A stretch of 64,000 nucleotides of DNA from Pleurodeles waltl (lineage: Eukaryota > Chordata > Amphibia > Caudata > Salamandridae). The DNA is taken from NCBI RefSeq assembly GCF_031143425.1, contig NC_090446.1, positions 1,022,895,066 through 1,022,959,065 on the forward strand. Reading direction: 5' to 3'. Positions within the stretch are counted from its first letter, which is position 1. Each line of letters starts with the position of its first letter. A program made the translations under genes and the position numbers. Shown here in pieces: positions 34,317-43,789 of the stretch. Below the pieces are notes generated by a model. The model was not told where the DNA came from, made no database searches, and saw only the letters and a list, made by a program, of their open reading frames with translations.

Positions 34317-36304
34317 ATGGAACGGACCCCGTTCCGCTTCTGTCCAAAATGCCATAACAAATATCCATATACGGATCAGCATTTGGTCTGTAACTTGTGC
34401 TTGTCCCCCGAGCACAAGGAGGATACGTGTGAGGCCTGTCGAGCGTTTCGGTCCAGGAAGACGCTGAGAGACCGAAGAGCCAGGAGATTACAAATGGCGT
34501 CCACGCCCACAGGTCCACATCGGTTCGAGGAGGAAGAAGAAGAAACTTTCTCCATCCACGAGTCGGATTCCGAAGAACTCGACGCCGAAGAAACGTCAAC
34601 CGTGAGTAAGACGTCGAAAATTAGGACTCACGAAAAGTCCACAAAAGCCCAGGGGACGCCACCGCCAACAGGCCATGGCTTAACCCAAAAACAAGGTGAC
34701 CGAGCCAAGGCACCGAAAATGGGCATGCTGGTGTCGAAGTCATCCGACTCCGGTCGTGATACCGCCACACAGCAACCTCGGAGCCGAGACAGCGGCTCCG
34801 AGAAACCTCGACACAAAGACGGCACCGAAAAGATTCGGCACCTAAACATCGAACCGAAGCAAAAGTTTCGGAGCCGAAAAGAACTTCCGAAAAAGTTTCG
34901 GTCCCGAAACACCCAGCCTCGGAGCCGAAAAGTAGTTCCTATACAGAGGAACAAGGGCTAACCACCCAATTACATAGATTTGGAAAGGACCTTCAAACTG
35001 TGGAACCTGACCACACACAGAGAAGGCTTCATATCCATGAAGACACAGGGAAGATAACCACTCTTCCCCCAATCAAGACCAAAAGGAAACTTGCCTTTCA
35101 ACAGGGGGACAAGCAACCACAGGCAAAGGTGGCAAAGAGAACAACCCCACCACCTTCTCCACCACTATCAACACATGCATCACCAGCGACAACACCACCA
35201 CTGATGCACTCACCAGCTCATACCGCAATGAGTCAGGATGACCCAGATGCATGGGATCTCTACGATGCTCCAGTGTCTGACAACAGCCCAGACTCTTATC
35301 CCACAAAACCTTCGCCACCTGAGGACAGTACATCTTATACACAGGTGGTCGCAAGAGCAGCCGAGTTTCACAATGTATCATTACATTCGGAACCAATTGA
35401 GGATGACTTTCTCTTTAACACCCTATCCTCAATCCATAGCCAGTACCAAAGTCTTCCCATGCTCCCAGGAATGCTAAGACATTCGAAACAAATATTCCAG
35501 GATCCAGTTAAAGGCAGGGCCATAACTCCAAGGGTGGAGAAAAAATACAAGCCACCACCCACAGATCCTATATATATTACAACACAACTGACACCGCACT
35601 CAGTAGTTGTGGGAGCAGCTCGTAAGAGAGCCAACTCTCATACCTCAGGCGACGCACCACCTCCGGACAAAGAGAGGCGCAAGTTTGATGCTGCACGTAA
35701 AAGGGTCGCAGCACAAGCAGCAAATCAGTGGCGTATTGCCAACTCTCAGGCACTTTTGGCAAGATACGACAGGGCTCATTGGGATGAAATGCAACATTTC
35801 ATCGAACACTTACCCAAGGAGTTCCAAAAAAGAGCGCAACAAGTGGTGGAAGAGGGACAAAGTATCTCCAACAATCAGATACGGTCTTCCATGGATGCAG
35901 CAGACACAGCTGCAAGGACAATAAACACTGCAGTCACAATAAGAAGGCACGCATGGCTGCGCACTTCTGGGTTCAAACCAGAAATCCAACAGGCTGTGCT
36001 CAATATGCTGTTTAATGAACAGCAATTGTTTGGGCCGGAGGTAGACACTGCCATTGAAAAACTCAAGAAGGACACCGATACAGCCAAGGCCATGGGGGCA
36101 CTCTACTCCCCGCAGAGCAGAAGCACATTTCGGAAAACACCTTTTAGGGGAGGGTTTCGAGGTCAACCCACAACCTCTCAAACAAGACCTACCTACCAGG
36201 GGCAATATCAGAGGGGCGGTTTTCGTGGGCAATTTAGAGGGGGCCAATTCCCCAAAAATCGAGGGAAATTCCCAGGCCCCAAAACACCTCAAAATAAGCA
36301 GTGA
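34317..36304 (+). pseudogene. DIRS-D gag-like ORF, one frameshift
   Basis: From ATG 34317 the first part carries a Cys-rich finger, CPKCHNKY then CNLCLSPEHKEDTCEAC, followed by charged Ser/Glu- and Lys/Arg-rich sequence to a stop at 34961. The second frame is open from 34760 to the TGA at 36302-36304. It contains SEPK repeats, YTQVVARAAEFHNV (about 35338-35380), RRHAWLRTSGF (about 35942-35975) and an Arg/Gly/Gln-rich tail (GGFRGQFRGGQFPKN). The overlap at 34760-34961 implies a single-base frameshift between about 34860 and 34960. Otherwise the gene is open. A programmed shift is possible but no slippery site was identified. The protein is the presumed particle/RNA-binding component. Confidence 0.8.
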
Positions 36305-38204
36305 CTCACAAGTCACACACCCCCATCACATAACACCTGTGGGGGGAAGACTAAGCCAGTTTTACAAACTTTGGGAGGAAATAACAACGGATACTTGGGT
36401 CCTAGCAATTATCCAGCATGGTTATTGCATAGAATTTCACCAATTCCCTCCAAACGTCCCACCGAAAACACACAATATGTCAAAACAACATATAGATCTT
36501 CTAGGACTAGAAGTTCAAGCACTGCTACGAAAGGACGCAATAGAATTAGTACCAATTCAACAAAAGAACACAGGAGTTTACTCACTGTACTTTCTAATAC
36601 CCAAAAAGTACAAAACTCTGAGACCAATACTAGATCTCAGAACACTAAATACCTACATAAAATCAGACCACTTTCACATGGTCACGCTACAAGACGTATT
36701 CCCACTGCTCAAACAGCAAGACTACATGACAACATTATATCTAAAGGATGCGTATTTCCATATACCAATACATCCTTCACACAGGAAATACCTAAGGTTT
36801 GTATTTCAAGGAATACATTACCAATTCAAAGTGTTACCATTCGGAATAACAACTGCGCCAAGAGTTTTTACAAAATGCCTGGCAGTAGTAGCTGCGCATA
36901 TCAGAAGGCAGCAAATACATGTGTTCCCGTACTTAGACGACTGGTTAATCAAAACCAACACGCTAAAACAGTGCTCACAGCACACAAAATATGTCATACA
37001 AACCCTCCACAGACTAGGGTTCTCCATAAACTACGCAAAGTCACACCTTTTACCGTGTCAAACGCAGCAATACTTAGGAGCGACAATCAACACAGAAAAA
37101 GGGATTGCCACTCCAAGTCCACAACGGGTTCAAACATTTCACAAAGTAATACAGGTCATGTATCCAACACAAAAGATACAAGTCAGAATGGTAATGAAAC
37201 TACTAGGCATGATGTCTTCATGCATAGCCATTGTCCCACACGCAAGGTTACACATGCGGCCCTTACAACAGTGCCTAGAATCACAATGGTCACAAGCACA
37301 GGGTCAACTTCTAGATCTGGTGTTGATAGACCACCAAACATACATCTCGCTTCTATGGTGGAACAGTACAAATTTAAACCAAGGGCGGCCTTTCCAAGAC
37401 CCAGTGCCACAATACGTCATAACAACAGATGCTTCCATGACAGGGTGGGGAGCACACCTCAATCAACACAGCATCCAAGGACAATGGGACATACATCAGA
37501 GACAGTTTCACATAAATCACTTGGAAATGTTAGCAGTATTTCTAGCGCTGAAAGCATTTCAACCCATAATAACCCAAAAATACATTCTTGTCAAAACAGA
37601 CAACATGACAACAATGTATTACCTAAACAAACAAGGAAGGACACACTCGACACAGTTGTGCCTCCTAACACAAAAAATATGGCATTGGGCGATTCACAAC
37701 CACATTCGCCTAATAGCACAATTTATTCCAGGGATTCAGAACCAGTTGGCAGACAATCTCTCTCGAGATCACCAACAAACCCACGAATGGGAAATTCACC
37801 CCCAAATACTAAACAATTACTTTCAAATTTGGGGGACACCTCAAATAGATCTATTTGCAACAAAGGAAAACTCAAAATGCCAAAACTTCGCATCCAGGTA
37901 CCCACAAGATCAATCCCAAGGCAATGCTCTATGGATGAACTGGTCAGGGATATTTGCATACGCTTTTCCCCCTCTCCCTCTCCTTCCATATGTAGTAAAC
38001 AGGTTGAGTCAAAACAAACTCAAACTCATACTAATAGCACCAACATGGGCAAGGCAACCTTGGTACACGACACTACTAGACCTGTCAGTAGTACCTCATG
38101 TCAAACTACCCAACAAACCAGATCTGTTAACACAACACAAACAACAGATCAGACATCCAAATCCAGCATCTTTGAATCTAGCAATTTGGCTCCTGAAATC
38201 CTAG
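36054..38204 (+). CDS. DIRS-D reverse transcriptase / RNase H / Dam-like methyltransferase ORF
   Basis: An open frame of 716 codons, overlapping the end of gag. RT: YFLIPKKYKTLRPILDLR (about 36590-36640), LKDAYFHIPIH (about 36740), VLPFGITTAPR (about 36830) and the catalytic VFPYLDDWLIK (about 36920-36955). RNase H: TTDASMTGWGAHL (about 37425), INHLEMLAVFLALKAF (about 37515) and KTDNMTTMYYLNKQG (about 37590-37635). The final ~130 residues contain QIDLFATKENSKCQNF, then WSGIFAYAFPPLPLLPY and IAPTWARQPW. This resembles phage-type Dam methyltransferases, a domain known in DIRS elements. No stops interrupt it. The true start is unclear; the frame begins without an ATG near 36054, so ribosome shifting or reinitiation from gag is likely. 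Confidence 0.88.
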   Translation: MKNSRRTPIQPRPWGHSTPRRAEAHFGKHLLGEGFEVNPQPLKQDLPTRGNIRGAVFVGNLEGANSPKIEGNSQAPKHLKISSDSQVTHPHHITPVGGRLSQFYKLWEEITTDTWVLAIIQHGYCIEFHQFPPNVPPKTHNMSKQHIDLLGLEVQALLRKDAIELVPIQQKNTGVYSLYFLIPKKYKTLRPILDLRTLNTYIKSDHFHMVTLQDVFPLLKQQDYMTTLYLKDAYFHIPIHPSHRKYLRFVFQGIHYQFKVLPFGITTAPRVFTKCLAVVAAHIRRQQIHVFPYLDDWLIKTNTLKQCSQHTKYVIQTLHRLGFSINYAKSHLLPCQTQQYLGATINTEKGIATPSPQRVQTFHKVIQVMYPTQKIQVRMVMKLLGMMSSCIAIVPHARLHMRPLQQCLESQWSQAQGQLLDLVLIDHQTYISLLWWNSTNLNQGRPFQDPVPQYVITTDASMTGWGAHLNQHSIQGQWDIHQRQFHINHLEMLAVFLALKAFQPIITQKYILVKTDNMTTMYYLNKQGRTHSTQLCLLTQKIWHWAIHNHIRLIAQFIPGIQNQLADNLSRDHQQTHEWEIHPQILNNYFQIWGTPQIDLFATKENSKCQNFASRYPQDQSQGNALWMNWSGIFAYAFPPLPLLPYVVNRLSQNKLKLILIAPTWARQPWYTTLLDLSVVPHVKLPNKPDLLTQHKQQIRHPNPASLNLAIWLLKS

Positions 38205-39244
38205 AATTCGGACACTTGCACCTCACACAAGAATGTATGGAGGTCATAAAACAAGCTAGAAAACCTACCACTAGACACTGCTACGCAAACAAGTGGAAAA
38301 GATTCGTGTATTACTGCCAGAATAATCAAATTCAGCCATTACACGCATCTCCAAAGGATATAGTAGGATATTTACTACATTTGCAAAAATCTAATCTAGC
38401 TTTCTCTTCCATAAAGATACATCTCACCGCAATATCAGCTTACCTGCAAATTACTCATTCAACTTCACTATTCAGAATACCAGTCATTAAAGCGTTTATG
38501 GAAGGCTTAAAGAGAATCATACCACCAAGAACACCACCTGTTCCTTCATGGAACCTCAACATTGTCTTAACAAGACTCATGGGTCCACCTTTCGAGCCCA
38601 TGCATTCTTGTGAAATGCAATACTTAACGTGGAAAGTTGCATTTTTGATTGCCATCACATCTCTAAGAAGAGTGAGCGAGATTCAAGCATTTACCATACA
38701 AGAACCATTTATTCAGATACATAAAAATAAGGTAGTTCTAAGAACAAATCCCAAATTTTTACCAAAGGTTCTCTCACTGTTCCACTTAAATCAAACGGTA
38801 GAATTACCAGTGTTCTTCCCACAACCAGACTCTGTAGCTGAAAGAGCACTACATACATTAGACATCAAAAGAACACTAATGTACTACATTGACAGAACAA
38901 AACTAATTAGAAAAACAAAACAACTATTTATTGCCTTTCAAAAACCCCATACAGGAAATCCAATTTCAAAACAAGGCATTGTTAGGTGTATTCAAACCTG
39001 CTATCTTAAAGCAAAGAGAGAGCTGCCTATTACACCAAAGGCACACTCAACCAGGAAAAAAGGGGCTACCATGGCCTTTCTAGGAAATATTCCAATGAAC
39101 GAAATATGTAAGGCAGCAACATGGTCTACGCCTCATACATTTACCAAGCACTACTGTGTAGATGTGTTAACTGCACAACAAGCCACAGTAGGTCAAGCTG
39201 TACTAAGAACATTATTTCAAACTACTTCAACTCCTACAGGCTGA
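38189..39244 (+). CDS. DIRS-D tyrosine recombinase
   Basis: The recombinase domain starts near 38189 (LAPEILEFGHLHLTQECMEV) and ends at TGA 39242-39244. Catalytic motifs are present: first Arg in SLRRVSEIQAF (about 38660-38690), HSTRKKG (about 39043-39063) and the nucleophile Tyr in TKHYCVD (about 39140-39160). A Lys in the FLPKVL block near 38755 may be the conserved beta-hairpin lysine. The same frame is open without interruption back to 36305, immediately after the gag TGA, so it runs antiparallel in frame with the RT ORF for 1.9 kb. Only the part after about 38189 looks like recombinase. The enzyme joins circular cDNA to the target without making a duplication. Confidence 0.88.
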   Translation, partial: APEILEFGHLHLTQECMEVIKQARKPTTRHCYANKWKRFVYYCQNNQIQPLHASPKDIVGYLLHLQKSNLAFSSIKIHLTAISAYLQITHSTSLFRIPVIKAFMEGLKRIIPPRTPPVPSWNLNIVLTRLMGPPFEPMHSCEMQYLTWKVAFLIAITSLRRVSEIQAFTIQEPFIQIHKNKVVLRTNPKFLPKVLSLFHLNQTVELPVFFPQPDSVAERALHTLDIKRTLMYYIDRTKLIRKTKQLFIAFQKPHTGNPISKQGIVRCIQTCYLKAKRELPITPKAHSTRKKGATMAFLGNIPMNEICKAATWSTPHTFTKHYCVDVLTAQQATVGQAVLRTLFQTTSTPTG

Positions 39245-39280
39245 ACCACCGCTTTTGGGGAGATAACTGCTTACTAGTCT

Positions 39281-39390
39281 ATGCACAGCATGTGTATCTG
39301 CAGCTACACATGCCATCGAACGGAAAATGTCACTTACCTAGTGTACATCTGTTCGTGGCATGAGTCGCTGCAGATTCACATGCGCCCACC
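39281..39390 (+). repeat. DIRS-D internal complementary region
   Basis: The left half (CAGCATGTGTATCTGCAGCT to CCATCGAAC) is the complement of the element's first ~40 bases. The right half (from GGAAAATGTCACTTACC) is the complement of its last ~60 bases. The junction CGAAC/GGAAAA defines both ends. The region templates completion of the termini in DIRS replication. Confidence 0.93.
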
Positions 39391-39547
39391 CGCCTCCCCG
39401 GGATCCTGTAGCCGTTTAGAAGTAGATCTTGAACATTTGTACATTTGTAAATATATTACTTTAACCTTTATTATGTACATACGTATTCATTCCATTGCAT
39501 GGGCACTATTACTAACATACACAACTCCTACCTCACCCTCTGCGGGG

Positions 39548-39754
39548 AAAACAATCTAAGATGGAGTCGACGCCCATGTGCAATGGAATCGAAAGGGGAG
39601 GAGTCCCTCGGTCTCGTGACTCGAAAAGACTTCTTCGAAGAAAAACAACTTGTAACACTCCGAGCCCAACACCAGACGGCGGACTGTGCACAGCATGTGA
39701 ATCTGCAGCGACTCATGCCACGAACAGATGTACACTAGGTAAGTGACATTTTCC
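39548..39754 (-). repeat. DIRS-D right inverted terminal repeat
   Basis: The inverse of 33917-34094, extending further at the outer end (CTAGGTAAGTGACATTTTCC). Confidence 0.92.
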
Positions 39755-40041
39755 ATATTATTCTATGCTTAACATGTTTATAGGTCATTGCATAGCTCTT
39801 AGAAAAGTTGTTATAATAGATACTTATGAATCCCTGCTTCCTTTTTTATATCACAATGAGCAAATGTTATCTCAACTATTTAACAGCAAGCATTTCGCTA
39901 TTGAAAAATTGAGAAAAGATAAATGAATGTTAGAAAAGTACACTTATTAACATCAAATATTACAAATCTTGAAAATCTGTATTTTTACAAACTACTTTTC
40001 TTCTCATAATATTATACCCATTATTATTTTCCTTGCACATA

Positions 40042-40240
40042 TTGGCCCTCATTACAACTTTGGTGCGTTAAATGTTTGCAAAAGGCCAAGGAAGAAGACT
40101 GTGATGGTTGAAACGCGTCGCCCTATGTTTGGTTTAATGGAATTTTTGAAATAAACAAAGGTCATCAGCTTGCACGGAGTGCCAGAGTTTGAAAATTTAT
40201 TTTTTTGTGGATTGCATATGAAATGGGTCCTGTGCCCATT
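40042..40240 (+). repeat. Fragment with hammerhead-like 3' half, possible Penelope tail
   Basis: It begins GGCCCTCATTACAACTTTGG, similar to the MITE terminus at 52659. GAAACGCGTCGCCC at 40110-40123 has the form of a hammerhead 3' half: GAAA, a 2-bp ACGCGT stem III, and GTC with cleavage expected after 40119. No CUGAUGA core is recognisable upstream. GAAATAAAC and GCACGGAGTGCC follow, which I associate with tails of hammerhead-bearing Penelope-like repeats. This is a weak assignment. Confidence 0.3.
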
Positions 40241-40309
40241 TACTGAGCACCAACCTCGGCACCAACCTCGGTAGGCAAGCGCTGGATGAAACACAGGATT
40301 GTTTCTTTT

Positions 40310-40312
<3 letters not shown>

Positions 40313-40381
<69 letters not shown>
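40313..40381 (+). repeat. (AT)n microsatellite
   Basis: About 34 uninterrupted AT dinucleotides. Confidence 0.98.
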
Positions 40382-40387
<6 letters not shown>

Positions 40388-40490
40388 ATACTAAATGTAA
40401 AAAATAATATATATTTTACTCCCTCGTAAGCTTTACTTTGTCTCCCCATCAACGTATGTCTCTATCAATCTATCCTCCATCCCCACTCTG

Positions 40491-40790
40491 ACTCATCCCA
40501 AACTCATTCTACTACTTTCATCTCCAAAATAACCCTGCATGAGCTCTTCTCTCTACCGCATCTAGCTCACCCCAAACCTAAACTTACTACTATCTCCCAA
40601 ACAACCCTACTAAATTCTCCCTCATTTATCTCACCTTCGACTCATCCAAAACCTCTCCTGCTACTATGATCTCAGACTCTTCCTTCCTCCATCTCTCCTT
40701 TACTCATCCCAAGCCTCATCCTATTACTATGAACTCCCAATTAACACTTCTGAATTCTTCCCTCTTCTATCCCTACATTACTCTAATCAA
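40491..40790 (+). repeat. Pyrimidine-rich degenerate tandem repeat, ~75-bp period
   Basis: Units begin with ACTCATCCCAAACTC (40491), CTCACCCCAAACCT (about 40566), ACTCATCCAAAACCT (40640), ACTCATCCCAAGCCT (about 40702) and ACTCTAATCAATCC (about 40780). Spacing is about 75, 74, 62 and 78 bp. Each unit has CTACTA/TATTACTAT in the middle and a CTTCC/CTCTTC tract near its end. The composition is strongly C/T with little G. A hammerhead-like hairpin lies just to the right. Confidence 0.65.
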
Positions 40791-40903
40791 TCCAGCTAAC
40801 ACACTCACATACCCTCTGCTCAAATGAACTCATAATAATACCAATACTGTACTCATATTTCCCTATACTAATCTACCACTAATTTCTCTTCTGTTCTGGA
40901 GTA

Positions 40904-40941
40904 GCGTCTACTCGCTGAAAAGCGATTCGACGCCTCATCAG
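40904..40941 (-). ncRNA. Hammerhead-like half motif (CUGAUGAG plus stem II)
   Basis: On the minus strand CTGATGAG (40941-40934) is followed by GCGTC, then CGCT-TTTC-AGCG, then GACGC, a strong two-part stem-loop placed exactly as hammerhead stem II. The expected GAAAC after the stem is absent (TACTCCAGAAC instead). It is therefore either a decayed ribozyme or a chance similarity. Confidence 0.35.
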
Positions 40942-40959
40942 GGGTAGTAAGCTCTATGT

Positions 40960-43465
40960 AAATACAATTACAATACAATACAATAATGCTTTGATTAGCC
41001 TATTGTTCTGGGACAGAGTCAGGTACGACATACATTTGACTGTCATTGCTCCAGCCTACACTGGCCTGTTGTGAAAAATAGCCGGGTGAGATAATGTATC
41101 TGCTCTAGAGATCTTTATTTTGTTTGCAGGAGCCAGATAGTTTTTGTAGGGTATTCCACCTTTCGCCGAAGGATACAAATACCCTAACTATCTAGTGTGA
41201 ATATGTAATTATCCAATATAGCCTGCCATGTCACAAAGGTCTGCAATAACTCCTTTTTGAAATGTATTGACACCTTTGAAATTCTACTTTATTTAATTTA
41301 TGGTCATAGCAAGTAAATTGATCTGACGAGGTCCTATGTAATAATATACTAAATACATAATACTTGGTAAACATTGGGGATAGTGTTTTTCTTGGATTAT
41401 GTGTGGGAGCACTGGGTAGTAGGAATTTTATGGATCCTCACAGATTCCTGCATGGAGGAGAATCTGTAATTTAGCCACAGTTTGGTATTTGCAGGACATT
41501 CTGGGTAAGACAATATACTGAAATCCACTCAAACCACTCTGTCCCAGACTAAGTTAGGTGCCTTGTTTTCAGAAATGGCTAGGCCTGACAGGAATTTGTG
41601 GATTCCGAAAGAGCCGTGGAATAAAAAGCACAGATGCCCATATATCCCGAAATGATCTATTCACTAGGCAAAATTGTGATGTTTCTTTGTGTCGTAGGGG
41701 ACTTAGAGCGCCTTTCTTTCCTTAGTGGATAACCCAGTAACATAAGTAGAGTAGTATTGTTATCAGTAGGACTGTGCGTTGTAGACAATTGTGGATCCCC
41801 GCAGATTACATTAGCACAGTCTGCGTTCACTTTTGTATGGCTGTGTTACGTCAGCGCTCACAGTGTGATGAGCAATGTAGCAAAATGACAAATAAAACTC
41901 TGGAATGGTGGAAAGCATTTCCCTTGCCTCCTGACTGATTCTGGGACAGAACATGTTTCTGGTGTTTATCAGAAACATTTTCTTTTCCAGTACTGTGCAA
42001 CACCCATTAGAGTCCACCACACCAAGAAGGTGGTGTGGTGGACATCAACGAAATGTCACCTGCCCTAAAACAGTAAAAAGCACCTGATCAATGCACCCTG
42101 GTGTCCTGTACAACAAGAATTGACAACAAGCTGCAGGGATATGATGGCCAAGTTGCACTAACTTCTTTATTCCACAATAGAAGCAAAGTTCTCCAGTGCC
42201 GGGAAGCCCCCAGGATGGTAGGCTTCTGGGACTGGGGAACAGCTAAACGCACAGTGGTCAAAGAAAGGTGGCAAGTGCTGCTAATGGCTATGCACAGCCA
42301 AGAGAAAGTTTCAGTTGCCATACATGGTCTATGGAAAAAAGGGCTAAAGAGAAAACTTTTTTGGGGGAAAGTACAAAGAAGATGGAAGAGAAGATAGATA
42401 GAATAGGTTCTAGAAAAGGAGAGAGGATTAGGGCAACAAAAGGATAGTAAATAAAAAAGGTGAGCGAGAGAGAGAAAGACAGCAGGAGAGACAGGAACAG
42501 GAAGATATTTGCAGCAACAAGAAGGGGCAGTGGGCAAAGGGCTGAGAGAGGCAGTGACAACAGAGATTAGGAAATAGGGAGAGTATAGAGAACATTAGAG
42601 AGAGCCCAAAGGATCAAAATGAGAGCTAGATACACATGGGGAAAAGGTGATTTGCTATTTTTAAGTTGAATTTAGAGCTTATCATGTTTTAGCCAATACA
42701 CCCGGACCAATGAGATTTCAATGCACAATTTGGACTTTATTTTCTAAAAGGGATCTTAGTGTAAGATCCAAGAATCTCCTTGCATAGTGGTGTTTAAAGG
42801 CCTAATAAGGTCTAAACATCATTGCTTGATCCACATTGCATTTTGCAAATTGCTTAATAATGGCAGCCCCTTGGTATTTGGTACTGTATACTCTTGGTTC
42901 GAAGCGCTGACGCCTTCTCTTTTAACGCATATCAGCCAGAACACAAGGCAGGTTTTCATGCTTTCTATATTCACCTCTCGGAAAAGTGTATGGTCCTCCA
43001 AGTAATGTCAACCACATAGATGGTGGCATTTTGAGGCCTCTATGCAAGGAGTCTACTGCATGTGGAAGAATGGAGAATGTACATAATTCTAGAAGTGGAG
43101 GTACCATACAAGCAGCATCACAGAGAGATGTTGTCATGGAGCAGGAACCTAGATGCAAATTATGAAACCACCACTCTGAGCTTTAGAGGCAGTGCTGCTG
43201 CCTGTTTATATACAGCTCTTCGAACTGGAGATGGAACTAGTGTCCTCAGCCAGGCCACACACCAACAGTGGACCGATCCCAGGCTCACACAATCACCTAT
43301 CCTTTACCATGCCAACCTGTCTTAGTGGTCTATGTCTAACAAAGGTTTCCTTTTGTACAACACCTCTTACACAACCTGCCTGTAACGATGAGGGATGTAA
43401 GTAAATTTTGAAGCCTACTTCAAGTCCTTGCAGTTTTAAATGGTACTTTTGACCAAAATTAGTTA
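40960..43465. other. Intronic DNA with repeat fragments only
   Basis: An AATAC/ACAAT microsatellite lies at 40964-40985. 41395-41600 (ATTTGCAGGACATTCTGGGTA) resembles the piggyBac non-coding region near 28420-28560 and may be a nonautonomous relative. A 12-bp-arm hairpin GTCCACCACACC/GGTGTGGTGGAC lies at 42012-42043. A purine-rich tract (GAGAGAGAGAAAGACAGCAG type) covers 42330-42620. No genes were recognised. Confidence 0.45.
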
Positions 43466-43789
43466 AACTATGTATCTGATAGAGACTTCTAGTTGCAGAT
43501 TCCTTACCATAGAATTTCCCCAGACGTCAGACTGGATCCAGAGATTTTTTCTTGAGCAGTACCCTTGCGTGCCGTCAGGTGGCGTTGGCCGACTCTGCAT
43601 TAGTCGTTGGCGTCATGGTCGTCATGATGACGTCGGCGTTGAATATAGGCACCGCCTCGGCCCGGTGACATCAGTTCTTTTATTTCTGCACCACTCGGTG
43701 ATCCGGAGAAGAGCTACCCTTGTCACTTTTTGACCATCCTTGACACTTTTGTCGAATTTTCTGGTGACTTTTGATGCGTCTAGGATGTC

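Larger units (their letters stand above)
33917..39754 (+). mobile_element. DIRS-D: full-length, best-preserved DIRS retrotransposon
   Basis: A 5838-bp element. Left inverted repeat is at 33917-34094 and right at 39548-39754. Over about 155 bp the two repeats differ at only two positions. The internal complementary region at 39281-39390 is complementary to the extreme left end and the extreme right end in succession, which fixes both borders. The ORFs are gag (34317-36304, one frameshift), RT/RNase H/methyltransferase-like (open to 38204) and recombinase (to 39244), with overlaps. Its terminal sequence (GTTCGATGGCATGTGTAGC) differs from DIRS-A/C/E/F, so it is a separate lineage. It is the youngest-looking element in the window. 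Confidence 0.93.

Noticed and set aside
36371..38188. The first ~600 residues of the 957-codon frame as a novel protein domain
   Set aside because: They lie entirely over the RT/RNase H ORF in another frame and show only Thr/Asn/Ser-rich low-information sequence. Only the C-terminal recombinase is supported.
42088..42560. Leu/Ser/Phe-rich minus-strand frame resembling a membrane protein
   Set aside because: It is the complement of a purine-rich low-complexity tract.
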